Shown here in pieces: positions 20,812 through 28,244 of a stretch of 28,244 nucleotides of DNA. The position numbers were made by a program, and so were the translations under genes. Each line of letters opens with the position of its first letter. Position 1 is the first letter of the stretch. The notes below the pieces were generated by a model that did not search any database, was not told the origin of the DNA, and saw only the letters and a program-made list of their open reading frames with translations. This DNA comes from a virus. Location of the stretch: IMG/VR virus record IMGVR_UViG_3300007542_006931, positions 1-28,244 of that record. The stretch is one strand, 5' to 3'.

Positions 20812-21581
20812 TAATCTTATATAGAGCTTCTGAAGCTAATAAATCTCCCGGCAGTATCTCTGATGGCTCACAAGATAGACCTCGCTGGAACGGTAGAAAA
20901 AAAGATGAAATCTTTCGTAAGTGTTGGTTGTCTTTACAACAAGATCTAGAAGGCTGGGCCGATAGAATCGTTGTTCTAGCAGATAAAGTTACTGAAGAAA
21001 CTAAAGAGTGGATGCAGGAAACTTGCGCCATTCCTACAAAACTTGAAATTGAAGACATCCCTCCTCGCACAGAGGTTCCTCCTTATGGTACACATCCTTA
21101 TCCGCAGTACCATCCTGTAACTATTAATACTTGTATCCCTCTTATGGAGCGACTTATACAACTTTGTGAGCAGTATCCTGAAGAGCTTATCTATATTTGT
21201 GAAGACGACTACCTTCATACTCCCGGAGCAATACGTATTATGAAAAACGTATTCTCTGCCGGATATGAAGGTTTTTATTTACCCTATGACTACCCAGATA
21301 GATACTTTGATAGAGATAGGCACGCAGAAGTGTTGATAGGACCAGATTGTCATCTTAAAACTGTGTGTAGCGCTACACTAACTCTAGCCGCAAAAGGTAA
21401 AAGCTTTTTACCTTTTAAGTTTTCTATCTTACAAGCAGGACTATTTTCAGACGATTCTTGGACCTGGAAAGCTTTTAGACAGTCTGTAGCGGTGTGCCCC
21501 CTACCAGGCACTAGTACTCACTTACAAGAGGGTTGTGTAACTCCTATAATTGATTGGAACGAAGTATGGAATCAGTGGTAA
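20808..21581 (+). CDS. Glycosyltransferase with EDD motif
   Basis: A 257-residue GT-A type protein. It has an N-terminal strand ending in ADRIVVLADK, and ELIYICEDDYLHTPGAIRIM holds the metal-binding EDD (132-134). KSFLPFKFSILQAGLFSDDSW is the likely acceptor loop. It should transfer a sugar from a nucleotide donor. The start is TTG at 20808, overlapping the previous stop as TTGA. It is compact and lacks membrane segments. Confidence 0.78.
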   Translation: MIILYRASEANKSPGSISDGSQDRPRWNGRKKDEIFRKCWLSLQQDLEGWADRIVVLADKVTEETKEWMQETCAIPTKLEIEDIPPRTEVPPYGTHPYPQYHPVTINTCIPLMERLIQLCEQYPEELIYICEDDYLHTPGAIRIMKNVFSAGYEGFYLPYDYPDRYFDRDRHAEVLIGPDCHLKTVCSATLTLAAKGKSFLPFKFSILQAGLFSDDSWTWKAFRQSVAVCPLPGTSTHLQEGCVTPIIDWNEVWNQW

Positions 21582-22597
21582 TTACTGGAAGCGCTGGGCT
21601 TATAGGTAGTCATCTTTGTGTTAAGTTTTTAGAGCTAGGCTGGGCAGTAGTAGGAATTGATAATCTTATTGGCGGTTATGCTTCAAATATGCCAGATCAT
21701 GTAGATTTTCACTATAGAAATGTAGACATTTTAGACAATGAAACTCTTTCTGCAATATTTAGAGAATTTGAGCCTAAACTAGTAATTCACTGTGCTGCGC
21801 TAGCACACGAAGGGTTAAGTGTATTCGCTCCTAAAACGATTGTAGAAAATATATATGCAGGCACAGCTTCAGTAGTCAGCGCCGCTATCGCAGCGGGTGT
21901 ACGTTACTTTATCAACACTACTTCAATGGCGCGCTATGGAGCTATTGAACCTCCTTTTGACGAAGCTATGACTCCTCAACCTGTAGATCCTTATGGATTA
22001 GCTAAACTACACGCTGAGCAGCATCTTAATCTTATGAGCGATATACACGGCATAAAAGTATTTCACATGGTTCCGCATAATGTTTGTGGCCCTCACCAGT
22101 GTTATAGTGATCCTTTTAGAAACGTAATGAGCATATTTGCCAACCTAATTTCTAAGGACAAGCCTATATATATTTATGGTGACGGATCACAAAAACGTTC
22201 ATTCTCACATGTTCGAGATTGTGTAGACGCTTTTATTACAATATACGAAAAACGTGAGCAAATTAACTCTAAAGAAGTATTTAATATTGGCCCGAGCCAC
22301 GGAACAGAGACTAGTGTTTTAGAACTAGCACATCGTGTTGCAGCTCATTTTAACAAAGCTGCTCAAATAAACTTTGTCCCTGAACGACCTCGTGAAGTTA
22401 AAAATGCTTGGGTTTCTACTACAAAGGCTGAAATACAGCTAAACTATCATGCAGATACTTCAATGGAAGAAACTATTAGAGACACAGTTTCTTGGATGAA
22501 AACGCAACCGGAACGTGACTTTAACTATCATCTTGAGCTAGAAATTGTTAATGAGCACACTCCTAAAACTTGGAAAGACAAGCTGTTTAACCAATGA
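21566..22597 (+). CDS. NAD-dependent sugar epimerase/dehydratase
   Basis: A 343-residue short-chain extended dehydrogenase. VVITGSAGLIGSHL carries the NAD GxxGxxG (Gly8, Gly11, Gly14); the catalytic Ser/Thr lie in FINTTSMARYG and Tyr143-Lys147 in VDPYGLAKLHAEQ. DNLIGGYASNM and the later DGSQKRSFSHVRDCVDAF match GalE/dTDP-glucose-type enzymes. It interconverts a nucleotide sugar. The ATG at 21566 is preferred; a TTG four codons earlier is possible. It begins within the previous gene and fits the glycan operon. Confidence 0.92.
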   Translation: MESVVITGSAGLIGSHLCVKFLELGWAVVGIDNLIGGYASNMPDHVDFHYRNVDILDNETLSAIFREFEPKLVIHCAALAHEGLSVFAPKTIVENIYAGTASVVSAAIAAGVRYFINTTSMARYGAIEPPFDEAMTPQPVDPYGLAKLHAEQHLNLMSDIHGIKVFHMVPHNVCGPHQCYSDPFRNVMSIFANLISKDKPIYIYGDGSQKRSFSHVRDCVDAFITIYEKREQINSKEVFNIGPSHGTETSVLELAHRVAAHFNKAAQINFVPERPREVKNAWVSTTKAEIQLNYHADTSMEETIRDTVSWMKTQPERDFNYHLELEIVNEHTPKTWKDKLFNQ

Positions 22598-23598
22598 CAC
22601 AAAAATATGCACTATTTTTTAACTCAATGGCTTTTGGAGATACGTTATTTGGTATCAACTCTGCTAGAAGATTTAAAGAAAATAACCCTGACTGGAAAAT
22701 AGCTTTTACTATTAGAGAAAATTTTAATCTTACAACTAACGATGGTAGAGCGGGAATGCAAGAAGCTTTAGAGGTATATTCTAAACAACCGTGGTTAGAT
22801 GCCGTAGGATACTTAGTTACAGATGGTCAAGGTAATGTAACTAATATAGTACTTTCAGACACTGAGCTTTCAAAAAGAAAGCCAGATCTTTTTGTGCCAC
22901 AAACTAAGTGGTGGACTGACTTTGGAAACAATAAAAGTAATAATTATCACATAAAAGACTATCTACCAGAAGATATTTTAGATGATGGCAACTTAGAGTT
23001 ATTTGTAGAGAGCGATAAGATAAAAGATGATATATTAAGAATTGGTATGTCTGGGCCTTTAGACTGGAATAGAAAATTACAAAGTGAAAAAACACGAATA
23101 GAAGTTATAAATGGTATTCAAGAAATACTTATAGCAAAAAATATAAGAGCTGAGATAAATTTTTTTGGAGTAGAGATAAATAACTATACTATGTATCAGG
23201 CTTTATGTGTATTAAATATACATAACCTATTTTTAGGGCCAATAGGATCTCTTCATCATGCTGCTGCTGCTTTAAATGTAGACACAATCTCAATTCCTTC
23301 TATATTTCCTACTACCTTAGATACGCCTAAGTACTATTCTACTAAAGGCACTCATTTAAACGTAGAACATAGACCTGAAAACCACTGTAAAGTAAAAGAG
23401 ACAAAATGTCTAGGTACAAAGTTTTATGCTAATAAAGATAAAGAATCTTTTTCTGGACAAGAAGGGCCTTTTGCAAAGTTAGGTTTTTGGCCTAGAAAAT
23501 GTCCTTATACCGAATCAGGATGGGCTTGTACTAAAACAGTAGTATCAAAAGATATTTTAGATGTATTTGAAAGTTGGTTAAATGAAAAATATAAATAA
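22594..23598 (+). CDS. GT9 heptosyltransferase-like glycosyltransferase
   Basis: A 334-residue protein with ALFFNSMAFGDTLFGINSAR at the start (GD-loop of GT9) and NLFLGPIGSLHHAAAALNVD in the C-terminal domain, matching the 'xxGxxHxAAALxxP' donor-binding motif of heptosyltransferases. It would add a heptose or similar sugar from an ADP-sugar, which matches the HldE-like kinase and nucleotidyltransferase on the minus strand. Several Cys (HCKVKETKCLG, KCPYTESGWACTK) near the C-terminus form an unusual insertion. Confidence 0.78.
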   Translation: MTQKYALFFNSMAFGDTLFGINSARRFKENNPDWKIAFTIRENFNLTTNDGRAGMQEALEVYSKQPWLDAVGYLVTDGQGNVTNIVLSDTELSKRKPDLFVPQTKWWTDFGNNKSNNYHIKDYLPEDILDDGNLELFVESDKIKDDILRIGMSGPLDWNRKLQSEKTRIEVINGIQEILIAKNIRAEINFFGVEINNYTMYQALCVLNIHNLFLGPIGSLHHAAAALNVDTISIPSIFPTTLDTPKYYSTKGTHLNVEHRPENHCKVKETKCLGTKFYANKDKESFSGQEGPFAKLGFWPRKCPYTESGWACTKTVVSKDILDVFESWLNEKYK

Positions 23599-25018
23599 CC
23601 CTATTATTATAACTCCCTATCTGTTTGAACAAGAAATACAAGAGTTAAAATCAGCTCTAGGATGGAAACTAGACTATGAGTTTTGGCAAGATGTAGGGCG
23701 TATAGGAAGTGATCTAGCTTACCAATATTTATGGAATAAGCACAAAGATAGAGATGTAATTATTCTTCATGCAGATATGCTTCCTCTGCCAGAAGACAAA
23801 GATAATAGCTGGTATGATGAATTACTAGCAATAGTAGATGCCCATCCAGAAGCTGGTATTTTTGGAATGAAGCTTCTCTATCCACAAAAAAATGATAAGA
23901 ACCAGTACATAATACAACATGCTGGCGGGAGATTTGAAAAGAATGGTGAAGCAGTACATTTCGGAGGAGGACTTAACCTCTTTGATGGAAGAACAAATAA
24001 AGAACTGGAAGTCGATGAAGGGCAGTACGACAAACTTAGAGAAGTTTCCTGGGTTACAATGGGCGGTATATATATTCGTTCTTCTGCTCGTGCTACTGTT
24101 GGCAATTTTGATCCCTCCTATTATTGGACTTACTATCGTGATGTGGATTGGTGTCTTACTGCCCGTCGCGCTGGTATCAAAATTTATCAAACAAGTATTC
24201 CGCTCCTTCACTTCGAGGGAAAAGACAACAAAAGACTAATTGCTCAGAACCCTTCTCTAAACGAAAAATGGTCTATTAATCGTTCTATCTTCATGGAAAA
24301 ATGGAACGGTTCAGAGGAAATGCAAACTTTAAATATTGAAGTTGAAACAGGCAATGAATTAATTGCTCCCGAGCCAAAAAAATTTATTGTAGATAAAAAG
24401 CTACTAGAAGATATATATGAATATGCTTGTAATACTGAATCAGATATTTATAAACACCTACCAGTCTTAAAAGACTATGCCAGTAAGTGCAAAAGCGTAA
24501 CAGAAATGGGTGCTAGAACTGGAAACAGTACTGTAGCATTTTTACTATCTGATACTGATAAGTTTATTTCTTATGACTATCAATATAGTAATCCAGAGCC
24601 TCATCTTGCAGAAGCAGTAGAAAGACTTAAATTTTTAATTGATGGGGCTAGAAAAAATATAGGAATTAATGCCAATTATATAGGTGCTGATGTACTAGAT
24701 ATAGAAATTGAAGAAACAGATTTATTATTTATTGATACCTGGCATGTGTATGAACAATTAAAAGAAGAATTAAGATTACACGCTCCTAAAGTTAACAAGT
24801 ATATAGCATTCCATGATATAGAAACTTTTGGAGCTGTAGGAGAGGGGTATCCTGACATGGATCCTAATCATCCTACTAGAGATAAACTAAGTAGTCAAGG
24901 TGGAATAAGGTTAGCAATTGATGAGTTTTTAGAGGCTAATAACAACTGGAAAATAGTTTACGAAACTAAAGATAATAACGGACTTATGATAATAGAAAAG
25001 GCAGGTGAAAATGCGTAA
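23582..25018 (+). CDS. GT2-methyltransferase fusion
   Basis: A 478-residue two-domain protein. Residues about 1-235 are a GT-A glycosyltransferase: DVIILHADMLPLPE, WVTMGGIYIRSSARATVGNF and YYRDVDWCLTARRAGIKIYQ (GT2-type C-motif). Residues about 270-478 are a class I SAM methyltransferase: KSVTEMGARTGNSTVAFLLS is motif I, TDLLFIDTWHVYEQLKEEL motif II, and NKYIAFHDIETFGAVGEG resembles the cephalosporin-hydroxylase/rhamnosyl-methyltransferase group (Methyltransf_24). One chain may add a sugar and then O-methylate it. Starts 17 bases inside the previous gene. Confidence 0.88.
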   Translation: MKNINNPIIITPYLFEQEIQELKSALGWKLDYEFWQDVGRIGSDLAYQYLWNKHKDRDVIILHADMLPLPEDKDNSWYDELLAIVDAHPEAGIFGMKLLYPQKNDKNQYIIQHAGGRFEKNGEAVHFGGGLNLFDGRTNKELEVDEGQYDKLREVSWVTMGGIYIRSSARATVGNFDPSYYWTYYRDVDWCLTARRAGIKIYQTSIPLLHFEGKDNKRLIAQNPSLNEKWSINRSIFMEKWNGSEEMQTLNIEVETGNELIAPEPKKFIVDKKLLEDIYEYACNTESDIYKHLPVLKDYASKCKSVTEMGARTGNSTVAFLLSDTDKFISYDYQYSNPEPHLAEAVERLKFLIDGARKNIGINANYIGADVLDIEIEETDLLFIDTWHVYEQLKEELRLHAPKVNKYIAFHDIETFGAVGEGYPDMDPNHPTRDKLSSQGGIRLAIDEFLEANNNWKIVYETKDNNGLMIIEKAGENA

Positions 25019-25829
25019 AAAAAGTGTTATTAGTTTAATTTCCTATGATGCCTCATATCTAGCGAATTCCATTCGCACCTATTATGAGTATGTGGATGAA
25101 ATCATACTTGGCTTAGATCAAGATAGAATTTCTTGGAGCGGAAACAAATTTTCTTTTGATGAAGAAGCTCTCTGGAAAGAGCTTTCTCAAATAGATGGAG
25201 ACGGCAAAATAGAAGTTGTAGAAGGCAATTTTCATCGTAGTGCAGTTCCAATTGAAAATGACAATCACGAACGTAATTACTTAAAAGAATATTGTTCTCA
25301 CGACTGGATATTTAGTTTTGATGCTGATGAAGAGCTTGTGAACGCTCATGACTATTTTACACGTTATTGCCCTCTAGTAGAGTCTTATGATTTAGACCAT
25401 ATGTTTTACTGGATTCTACCTTATAAACGACTATCCAATGGTGAAATTTTAGTTATCACTAAAAATGATGGAAACTTACAAAATAATGAAGTTCAAGGTT
25501 TTGTAACTGACAAACGTAATACTTATAACTATTGCCGTTGGACAAATAATCAACGACGCATTCAATCTCCTCTAGCTATTTTACATTGGAGTTTTTGTCG
25601 TCCTCCTGAAGAGCTTGATTTAAAAGTAAACAATTTTGGACATAGTATTGAGTCTAAAAAAGACCCATTCTATGATATTCAAGCACGAGTAGATGAAAAT
25701 AACTGGACACAGCTTAAAAATTTTAAAACTAGTAATATGGGGCCTCAATGGGAATCTCTTACTAAATTACGAGAAGACGAGCTGCTAAACTATTGTAAGA
25801 ATCAAGTCAAACTAATGTATGGAGGATAA
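25011..25829 (+). CDS. GT2-family glycosyltransferase
   Basis: A 272-residue protein. ISLISYDASYLANSIRTYYE begins the GT-A fold, and HDWIFSFDADEELVNAHDY holds the metal-binding DAD (Asp104, Asp106). QGFVTDKRNTYNYCRW and LAILHWSFCRPPEELDLKV follow. It should add a sugar. The ATG at 25011 has AAAGG at a good distance; the GTG two codons earlier does not. It overlaps the fusion gene by eight bases. Confidence 0.82.
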   Translation: MRKKSVISLISYDASYLANSIRTYYEYVDEIILGLDQDRISWSGNKFSFDEEALWKELSQIDGDGKIEVVEGNFHRSAVPIENDNHERNYLKEYCSHDWIFSFDADEELVNAHDYFTRYCPLVESYDLDHMFYWILPYKRLSNGEILVITKNDGNLQNNEVQGFVTDKRNTYNYCRWTNNQRRIQSPLAILHWSFCRPPEELDLKVNNFGHSIESKKDPFYDIQARVDENNWTQLKNFKTSNMGPQWESLTKLREDELLNYCKNQVKLMYGG

Positions 25830-25830
25830 T

Positions 25831-26952
25831 ATGTTAATTGAGTATGTAGGTAAATTTTACGATAATCATTCACTATCTATTGTTAATAGGTATCTAGTTT
25901 TAGAACTTTCAAAGTATGCAAAAGTTGTAATATCACCTTTAGATAGTTATAAACCAGAAGCTAAACTTGATAAAAAAACTCTAGCAAGCTTAGAGGCTTT
26001 AAAGCCTACTTCAAATGATACTACACACCCAGACATTCAAATTAGACATACCTACCCTCCAATTTGGCGGTGGCCTGCATCTAATGAAACTAAGGTAGTA
26101 TATATTCAACCGTGGGAATTTTCTAAAGTTCCCTTTGAATGGCAGTATAAGTTTGAAACTTTTGCTGATTCACTAATTACTTTTACTCGTTGGACTGCTG
26201 CAGTGTTTCATGAAGGTGGTATTAATCCTGAACGTCTTTTTGCACTTCCGATCGGTTATAACCCTGAAATCTTTTATATTGATCGTGCAGCTAAAAAACG
26301 TGATCGTTATACTTTCTTATTTGTAGGGTGTGATCAGTATAGAAAAGGTTTTGATATTTTACTTCAAGCCTGGGCTAACACATTCAAATCTACTGATAAT
26401 GTAGAGCTTATTGTAAAAGATACTCCTCAAATATACGGTAAAACAAATCTTCAAAATCAATTAATAGAGCTTCAGTATAAGAATGATATAGGTAAAATTA
26501 CTTATATTGACGATGCTTATACTGAACAAGAAATGGCAGATTTATATAGAAGTGTTCATGTATTAGTACATCCTTATCGTGGAGAAGGATTTGGTATGCC
26601 CATTCAAGAAGCAATTGCTTGTGGGACAATACCTCTTGTTACAGGTCGTGGTTGTACTGATGAATTTGTTGAAGATTACAAAATTAGATCTTCTCAAAAA
26701 TTAGTAGATATTAATAATATATTTGCAGGTAAACCAGGAGATAGCTTTAATTTAATGGGATCTCATACATGGGTTATTGAACCAGATACCCAAGATTTAA
26801 TGCAAAAAATGCGTATGCTCTATGATTCTCGTAAATCAGCTATTCCTAGAAATAATAAAATTAAAACATGGGAAACAGTTGGGAAACAATATTATGATGT
26901 ACTAAAAGCAGTGCATGAGTATCCAACTATAAAAAGAGTACATGGAAATTGA
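25831..26952 (+). CDS. GT4-family glycosyltransferase
   Basis: A 373-residue GT-B protein. The C-terminal half has FLFVGCDQYRKGFDILLQAW, then TYIDDAYTEQEMADLYRSVH and HPYRGEGFGMPIQEAIACGT, the GT4 EGFGxxxxEA donor-phosphate motif, followed by IPLVTGRGCTDEF. It transfers a sugar with retention from a nucleotide donor. The ATG at 25831 has a strong GGAGG five bases before it. The ATG at 25819 within the previous gene lacks one. It is the last enzyme of the glycan operon. Confidence 0.88.
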   Translation: MLIEYVGKFYDNHSLSIVNRYLVLELSKYAKVVISPLDSYKPEAKLDKKTLASLEALKPTSNDTTHPDIQIRHTYPPIWRWPASNETKVVYIQPWEFSKVPFEWQYKFETFADSLITFTRWTAAVFHEGGINPERLFALPIGYNPEIFYIDRAAKKRDRYTFLFVGCDQYRKGFDILLQAWANTFKSTDNVELIVKDTPQIYGKTNLQNQLIELQYKNDIGKITYIDDAYTEQEMADLYRSVHVLVHPYRGEGFGMPIQEAIACGTIPLVTGRGCTDEFVEDYKIRSSQKLVDINNIFAGKPGDSFNLMGSHTWVIEPDTQDLMQKMRMLYDSRKSAIPRNNKIKTWETVGKQYYDVLKAVHEYPTIKRVHGN

Positions 26953-27229
26953 TTTAGGATTTGTATGTTTTATCTCAGAAGATAAAGCTATCAAAATTAC
27001 TATAAATGAGTTTAGAGGTCAAGAATATGTTCACATACGTGAATATATGTGTGATGGAGATACTGGGCACTGGTTTCCTACTAAAAAAGGACTAGCGCTT
27101 AGACCAGACAGCGTAGACATGGCAGCTCACTTATTAAGTCAAGCAGGTGAAATACTTGCAAAAACATATTTAAAACGTACTGGAGTGTACGATAAACAGC
27201 TAGAGTTGTTTGAAGAAGGAGAAGAATAA
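26942..27229 (+). CDS. PC4-like ssDNA-binding transcription cofactor
   Basis: A 95-residue protein. ISEDKAIKITINEFRGQEYV, HIREYMCDGDTGHWFPTKKG and LALRPDSVDMAAHLLSQAGE match the PC4/p15 domain: a strand with EFxGxxxVxIREY, a TKKGxxL turn and a final helix. PC4-like proteins bind single-stranded DNA as dimers and aid transcription or replication restart. The cofactor lies beside two HTH-like genes, so a transcription role in the phage is likely. It overlaps the GT4 gene by 11 bases. Confidence 0.82.
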   Translation: MEIDLGFVCFISEDKAIKITINEFRGQEYVHIREYMCDGDTGHWFPTKKGLALRPDSVDMAAHLLSQAGEILAKTYLKRTGVYDKQLELFEEGEE

Positions 27230-27543
27230 TGGCTGCAAAGTCTAATAAGGCTTGGAGTGATGAAGAAGAAGAAGTTCTTCTTGAACTATACGTAAACCAA
27301 GGACTAGATGTTTATGATGTCGCTGAACACTTTAAAAAAGGTCATAGAAGCGTAATTAGTAAACTAGTTCAAATGAAAGTTTACAGAAAACCAACAGACG
27401 ATAAAGAAGATAAACGAAGTGTCAAAACAATGATTCGAGATATAGAGGAAATGTTAGAAATAGAAATTGATGGTCTAAACCTAACAAAAAAATCAAATTT
27501 AGAGTTGCTTGTTGATGCTTTAAAAGCTAAAATACAAGAATAA
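27229..27543 (+). CDS. Myb/SANT-like HTH protein, paralogue 2
   Basis: A 104-residue protein: AWSDEEEEVLLELYVNQGLD, DVAEHFKKGHRSVISKLVQM, then RSVKTMIRDIEEMLEIEIDG and a final Leu-rich helix. It aligns over its full length with the 105-residue protein at 347-664, including the C-terminal RDxEExLEI segment. It is translated with the PC4-like gene (TAATG overlap). Likely a DNA-binding protein; regulation targets unknown. Confidence 0.8.
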   Translation: MAAKSNKAWSDEEEEVLLELYVNQGLDVYDVAEHFKKGHRSVISKLVQMKVYRKPTDDKEDKRSVKTMIRDIEEMLEIEIDGLNLTKKSNLELLVDALKAKIQE

Positions 27544-27716
27544 GAAAGATAACATATTTTAGAGTCTGAGCACAGAATATAAATTAAAGAGTCAATGCTT
27601 AACTTAATTACATTTTGTTCTTGCTCATACTTAAAAGATTTGATAATATCATCTTACGAAACGAAAAGTTTCGATTTCAACACTTAAACATAACATTTTG
27701 TTCAGAGGGGATAAAA
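27544..27716 (+). promoter_or_regulatory. Leader and promoter region of the last HTH gene
   Basis: A 173-base AT-rich noncoding gap. TATAAATT (27578-27585) resembles a T4-late core. A hairpin CGAAAC-GAAAA-GTTTCG lies at 27657-27673 with no U-run long enough for a firm terminator. GATAATATC at 27641-27650 is a short palindrome. GAGGGG (27705-27710) is a strong ribosome-binding site six bases before the ATG. No open frame of note. Confidence 0.45.
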
Positions 27717-28244
27717 ATGGCAAAATTTGAATACACAGAAGACATGGTTGCTCGTATGGAGCAAGTATGCGCAGGCGGCATTAACGAAGATATCATCGTT
27801 TCTCTTTGCGAAGAGTTCGACTTTCCTCGCCGTTCTGTAACTGCAAAGCTTCGCAAGCTTGGTTACGACGTACCAACGAAGCCTAAAGCAGCTCCTGCTT
27901 TTGACGAAGCAGAAACTAATGCCCTAGTCAGCTTCTTGGAAGCTAACAGTGGCGTTCACACTGCAGAAGAAATCGCTGCTCACTTTACCAACGCATGGGG
28001 TCGTGAAGTTAATTCTCGCCAAGTAAATGGTAAAGCACTTTCTCTAGAAATGACTGGTCACATTAAGCCTGCTGAGAAGAAAGTTGCACCTCGCACTTAT
28101 TCTGAAGCAGAAGAAGCTCAGATTGCTGAGATGGCTGAAGGTGGCGCATTCCTTGAGGATATCGCAGAAGCTCTAGGTAAGAGTGTTAACTCTGTCCGCG
28201 GTAAGCTTCTTTCTATGCAGATTAAAGCTCCTCAGCGTGATAAG
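27717..28244 (+). CDS. Tandem HTH-repeat protein, paralogue 3 (3' end missing)
   Basis: The frame is open to the window edge (176 codons). It contains repeated HTH/Myb-like units: YTEDMVARMEQVCAGGINED with RRSVTAKLRKLGYDVP, then FDEAETNALVSFLEANSG with VNSRQVNGKALSLE, then YSEAEEAQIAEMAEGG with SVNSVRGKLLSMQIKAP. Each ends in a recognition-type helix like the SVxSKL of the other two paralogues. Codons often end in C or G (AAC, TTC, CGC), unlike the AT-biased neighbours, which suggests strong expression. GAGGGG precedes the ATG. Likely an abundant DNA-binding protein, perhaps nucleoid-like. Confidence 0.85.
   Translation, partial: MAKFEYTEDMVARMEQVCAGGINEDIIVSLCEEFDFPRRSVTAKLRKLGYDVPTKPKAAPAFDEAETNALVSFLEANSGVHTAEEIAAHFTNAWGREVNSRQVNGKALSLEMTGHIKPAEKKVAPRTYSEAEEAQIAEMAEGGAFLEDIAEALGKSVNSVRGKLLSMQIKAPQRDK

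Noticed and set aside
23919-24239. 106-residue frame within the GT2-methyltransferase gene that looks like a membrane protein
   Set aside because: It is an alternate frame of a gene with clear GT2 motifs; the hydrophobic run is by chance.
27657-27673. Rho-independent terminator at CGAAAC/GTTTCG
   Set aside because: The stem is AT-rich and short, followed only by ATTTC, so a terminator is not supported; it may be a leader hairpin.
1-28244. CRISPR arrays, insertion sequences, att sites
   Set aside because: No regular direct-repeat/spacer pattern, transposase frame or integrase was seen on either strand.

Overview
The window is AT-rich, almost gap-free coding DNA with short overlapping genes, typical of a large tailed marine phage. 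Phage-type genes are PhoH, a Cas4/MGME1-like exonuclease, a DUF3310-like protein, a T4 DsbA-like protein, a SleB endolysin, a 2OG-Fe(II) oxygenase and several small Lys-rich proteins. They suggest a T4-like (myovirus-grade) genome. No capsid, tail, terminase or polymerase gene lies here, so the morphotype is inferred. The best host clue is a circularly permuted, two-piece tmRNA of alphaproteobacterial type. With the adjacent bS21 gene and the low GC, this points to an alphaproteobacterial host, possibly SAR11-like; the host genus is not proven.

Layout. Positions 9-19169 are all on the minus strand. Read in the direction of transcription (from 19169 down) they hold: three small unknowns or repair genes including a zincless Nei/Fpg glycosylase; SleB endolysin with a coiled-coil membrane protein; PD-(D/E)XK exonuclease; PhoH; a run of very basic small proteins; a class 3 lipase; three small membrane or basic proteins; a GNAT/aminoacyl-transferase-like protein with a partner; a Cys-rich structural-type protein; a SET-domain protein; a split HldE-like nucleotidyltransferase/kinase pair plus cupin; a UV endonuclease; DUF3310-like and DsbA-like proteins; a nucleotidyltransferase-cupin fusion; a methyltransferase-like and a GT29-like protein; a 2OG oxygenase; two glutaredoxins; NAD-dependent DNA ligase; and a Myb/HTH-like protein.

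At 19170-19289 the genome switches strand. The plus strand opens with a Cys-less thioredoxin-fold protein, then rpsU (bS21), then the permuted ssrA gene with its own terminator. A tightly overlapping surface-glycan operon follows: LpxA-like acyltransferase, glycosyltransferase, NAD-sugar epimerase, GT9-like, a GT2-methyltransferase fusion, GT2 and GT4. It ends with a PC4-like ssDNA-binding protein, a second Myb/HTH-like paralogue, and a partial multi-repeat HTH protein with visibly GC-richer codons.

How it may work together (inference): bS21 plus tmRNA form a translation-takeover or ribosome-rescue cassette. The HldE-like, cupin, epimerase and glycosyltransferase genes could build a sugar chain on host surface or virion. 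LigA, UvdE and Nei give DNA repair suited to sunlit water. Lipase, SleB and small membrane proteins could act in lysis.
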